A model generated the notes under the pieces. That model saw only the letters and a list, made by a program, of their open reading frames with translations. It did not search any database and was not told where the DNA came from. This document shows positions 23,593-24,923 of a stretch of 24,923 nucleotides of DNA, piece by piece; the stretch's first letter is position 1; the number at the start of each line of letters is the position of its first letter. The DNA lies in the IMG/VR virus record IMGVR_UViG_3300037137_000512, positions 1 through 24,923 of that record, one strand, 5' to 3'. The stretch is from a virus. The translations under genes were made by a program, and so were the position numbers.

Positions 23593-23763
23593 ATGAACCG
23601 GCCACTCCATAACCTGCTTTGTCACTTCCTAAACCCAATCCACTTATATTGTCGATTGCGAGATTTAGGTATTAAGCAGAAACAAGCAAGGCGCATTGCG
23701 AAATGTTGGGAGTATTTGATTAAAAGGATTCTATATAAAAAGGAAAGGGGAATAATTATATGA
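23593..23763 (+). CDS. Small basic protein (56 aa)
   Basis: ATG 23593 is chosen (MNRPLHNLLCHFLNPIHLYC) because it begins just after the pentapeptide gene's stop; an in-frame start at 23542 would lie inside that gene. The remainder (LRDLGIKQKQARRIAKCWEY) is a basic amphipathic helix. I recall similar short phage proteins with the HNxxCHxLNPxHxYCRL pattern, function unknown. No SD, so coupling is likely. The stop overlaps the next start as ATGA. Confidence 0.5.
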   Translation: MNRPLHNLLCHFLNPIHLYCRLRDLGIKQKQARRIAKCWEYLIKRILYKKERGIII

Positions 23764-23945
23764 ACTGGTACAACACAGAATCAATGGCAATAGCAGATGA
23801 AACAATAAAAGCCATATCAGAACAAAGGGATTTCTGGAAGCAGAAATACAGAAGGGAACACGCCACAGTAAAACAATTACGGTATATATTGGGCGTGATC
23901 ATTATTAAACCCGATGAAAAGGAGAAAACAAAATGTCTGAACTAA
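23760..23945 (+). CDS. Small hypothetical coiled-coil protein (61 aa)
   Basis: Start overlaps the previous stop (ATGA), with AAGGGGAAT before it. Mostly helical and charged (IKAISEQRDFWKQKYRREHA) with a short hydrophobic segment (LRYILGVIIIKP). It may form a short coiled coil, reminiscent of phage accessory proteins that carry one central helix. It overlaps the next gene by 13 bases. Confidence 0.5.
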   Translation: MNWYNTESMAIADETIKAISEQRDFWKQKYRREHATVKQLRYILGVIIIKPDEKEKTKCLN

Positions 23946-24139
23946 AACGCAAAATGAATTACAATGTTCGCCAAAGAAATTTATACATCGGCGAAGAAAA
24001 TGGGATTTGGCTTGATGATTATTGCAAACGGCAAACAGAAAAATATGGATTCACCGTCACCCCGTCAAACATTGCACAAACCGCTTTAGTAAAATATCGG
24101 GAAAAAAACGATCCAGGTTATAAACCTAATACGAAATAG
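23933..24139 (+). CDS. Putative ribbon-helix-helix regulator (68 aa)
   Basis: ATG 23933 with a strong SD (AAAGGAGAAAACAAA). The pattern is a short strand (VRQRNLYIGEE), a helix (IWLDDYCKRQTEKYG) and, after a turn, a second helix (TPSNIAQTALVKYREK). This matches the ribbon-helix-helix plan of Arc/CopG-type repressors, where the strand pairs in the dimer and contacts DNA. Its operator could be one of the palindromes in this window. The call rests on predicted secondary structure only. Confidence 0.45.
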   Translation: MSELKRKMNYNVRQRNLYIGEENGIWLDDYCKRQTEKYGFTVTPSNIAQTALVKYREKNDPGYKPNTK

Positions 24140-24155
24140 AAAGGAAGGAAAGAGA

Positions 24156-24923
24156 ATGCAAGAATTAACGCCAAAAAATAAAATTATTACAGGATTTAAG
24201 GCAACAGATGAAAATATGTGCTGCAAAGGATTTCAATTTAAGCTCGGAAAATGGTACACGTTTAAGGGGGAGTTAAAATTATGCAAAAAAGGTTTTCATT
24301 TTTGCCAATATCCATCCGGCCCGTGGTCTTATTATGATTTTGGGCGATTATTTAAAGTAGAAGTAAAACAAGTTTTTTTATCTGTTGGTCCTGGATCGGA
24401 TTTGAAGCATGTTGCAAAAAAAATACGATTGATTGAAGAAATTGAAATTGATGGCGACAGGAACACGGGCTACAGTAACACGGGCGACAGTAACACAGGC
24501 AACGGTAACACAGGCAACGGTAACACGGGCGACGGTAACACGGGCGACAGTAACACGGGCTACAGGAACACGGGCTACAGGAACACGGGCTACAGTAACA
24601 CGGGCGACAGTAACACGGGCGACAGTAACACGGGCGACAGGAACACGGGCTACAGGAACACGGGCGACGGTAACACGGGCGACGGTAACACGGGCGACAG
24701 GAACACGGGCTACAGTAACACGGGCTACAGTAACACGGGCTACAGTAACACGGGCTACAGGAACACGGGCTACAGTAACACGGGCTACAGGAACACGGGC
24801 AACGGTAATTGCGGTAATAATCACACAGGATACTTATCAACTGGAGAAGCTCCGTTTTATATTTTTGATCTACCGGCAATTAAAAAAGATGTTGATTTTG
24901 AGTTGGTTAATAAATTATGCGAC
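24156..24923 (+). CDS. NTGxx-repeat protein with conserved N-terminal domain (3' end outside window)
   Basis: Open from ATG 24156 (SD GGAAAGAG) to the right edge, at least 256 codons. Residues 1-100 form a domain I recall from phage and gut bacterial proteins (DUF7666-like): TGFKATDENMCCKGFQFKLG, then CKKGFHFCQYP, YYDFGRLFKVEV and a final IEEIEI. Residues 103-222 are 23 copies of NTG(Y/D/N)(S/R/G) plus one degenerate copy, which probably make a repetitive beta-solenoid. The tail resumes with HTGYLSTGEAPFYIFDLPAI. Function unknown. It lies next to another 15-bp repeat gene. Confidence 0.75.
   Translation, partial: MQELTPKNKIITGFKATDENMCCKGFQFKLGKWYTFKGELKLCKKGFHFCQYPSGPWSYYDFGRLFKVEVKQVFLSVGPGSDLKHVAKKIRLIEEIEIDGDRNTGYSNTGDSNTGNGNTGNGNTGDGNTGDSNTGYRNTGYRNTGYSNTGDSNTGDSNTGDRNTGYRNTGDGNTGDGNTGDRNTGYSNTGYSNTGYSNTGYRNTGYSNTGYRNTGNGNCGNNHTGYLSTGEAPFYIFDLPAIKKDVDFELVNKLCD
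24462..24821 (+). repeat. 24 tandem 15-bp repeats (NTGxx)
   Basis: Consensus AAC-ACG-GGC-NAC-RGN. The first three codons are nearly invariant (two ACA). Codon 4 is TAC, GAC or AAC and codon 5 is AGT, AGG or GGT. The last unit is degenerate. The pattern leaves two long Cys/Val-rich shadow frames on the minus strand. Confidence 0.9.

Noticed and set aside
23061-24821. CRISPR-like appearance of the repeat blocks
   Set aside because: Units are 15 bp, contiguous, without spacers, and in frame within proteins.
24352-24879. Two long overlapping minus-strand frames rich in Cys/Pro or Val/Ala/Arg
   Set aside because: They are shadows of the plus-strand 15-bp repeats; the plus frame has an SD and ordinary flanking protein sequence.
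24156-24923. Diversity-generating retroelement target
   Set aside because: No reverse transcriptase or template repeat is visible, and variation is not adenine-specific.

Overview
The window is most likely part of a tailed double-stranded DNA phage (or prophage) with a short, podovirus-type tail. A P22-type portal, a large terminase, a gpT-like major capsid protein and a gp10-like tail hub sit in one leftward block, and no tape-measure gene is seen. The host cannot be named. Strong Shine-Dalgarno (SD) sites, sigma70-like promoters and an AT-rich composition indicate a bacterial host.

Late (virion) module, minus strand, about 19436 down to 1. Transcription runs leftward: TerS-like protein, three tiny genes, large terminase (TerL), portal, membrane protein, GroES-like co-chaperonin, Cys-rich protein, terminator, scaffold, small charged protein, cement-like protein, major capsid, beta-helix protein, collagen-like protein, two tandem paralogues, zinc protein, gp10-like N-terminal piece, an intervening structural gene, gp10-like C-terminal piece, and a tail fibre that leaves the left edge. 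Many neighbours overlap by 1-4 bases, which suggests translational coupling. An extra 87-codon gene with its own SD lies out of frame inside the portal gene.

Control region, about 19393-20133. Divergent promoters face away from each other. The leftward one overlaps a GGTTCA...TGAACC palindrome and predicts a nearly leaderless TerS-like mRNA. Three 15-bp inverted repeats at 17-bp spacing, 10-bp-phased TGACA repeats and two interleaved inverted repeats fill the gap. The rightward promoter (TTGACA-N17-TATATT) has a small palindrome in its spacer.

Early/accessory region, 20134-24923. Three rightward genes meet, at a strong hairpin, a short leftward island: an HTH protein, a VRR-NUC nuclease, a zinc-ribbon protein and the headless 3' end of what looks like a replication-initiator gene. 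A second rightward operon follows with a promoter, a 60-aa gene, a 21-aa membrane microprotein, a pentapeptide-repeat protein, three small genes and an NTGxx-repeat protein cut by the right edge.

Main points of interest: the gene inside the portal gene; the hub gene that looks split by an inserted gene and carries two lectin-like insertions; a beta-rich module shared by four neighbouring proteins; operator-like sites in and around the TerS-like gene; two 15-bp-unit repeat genes varying only at set codon positions; and a leader sequence reused before three genes. All family calls are from pattern recognition; no search was run.
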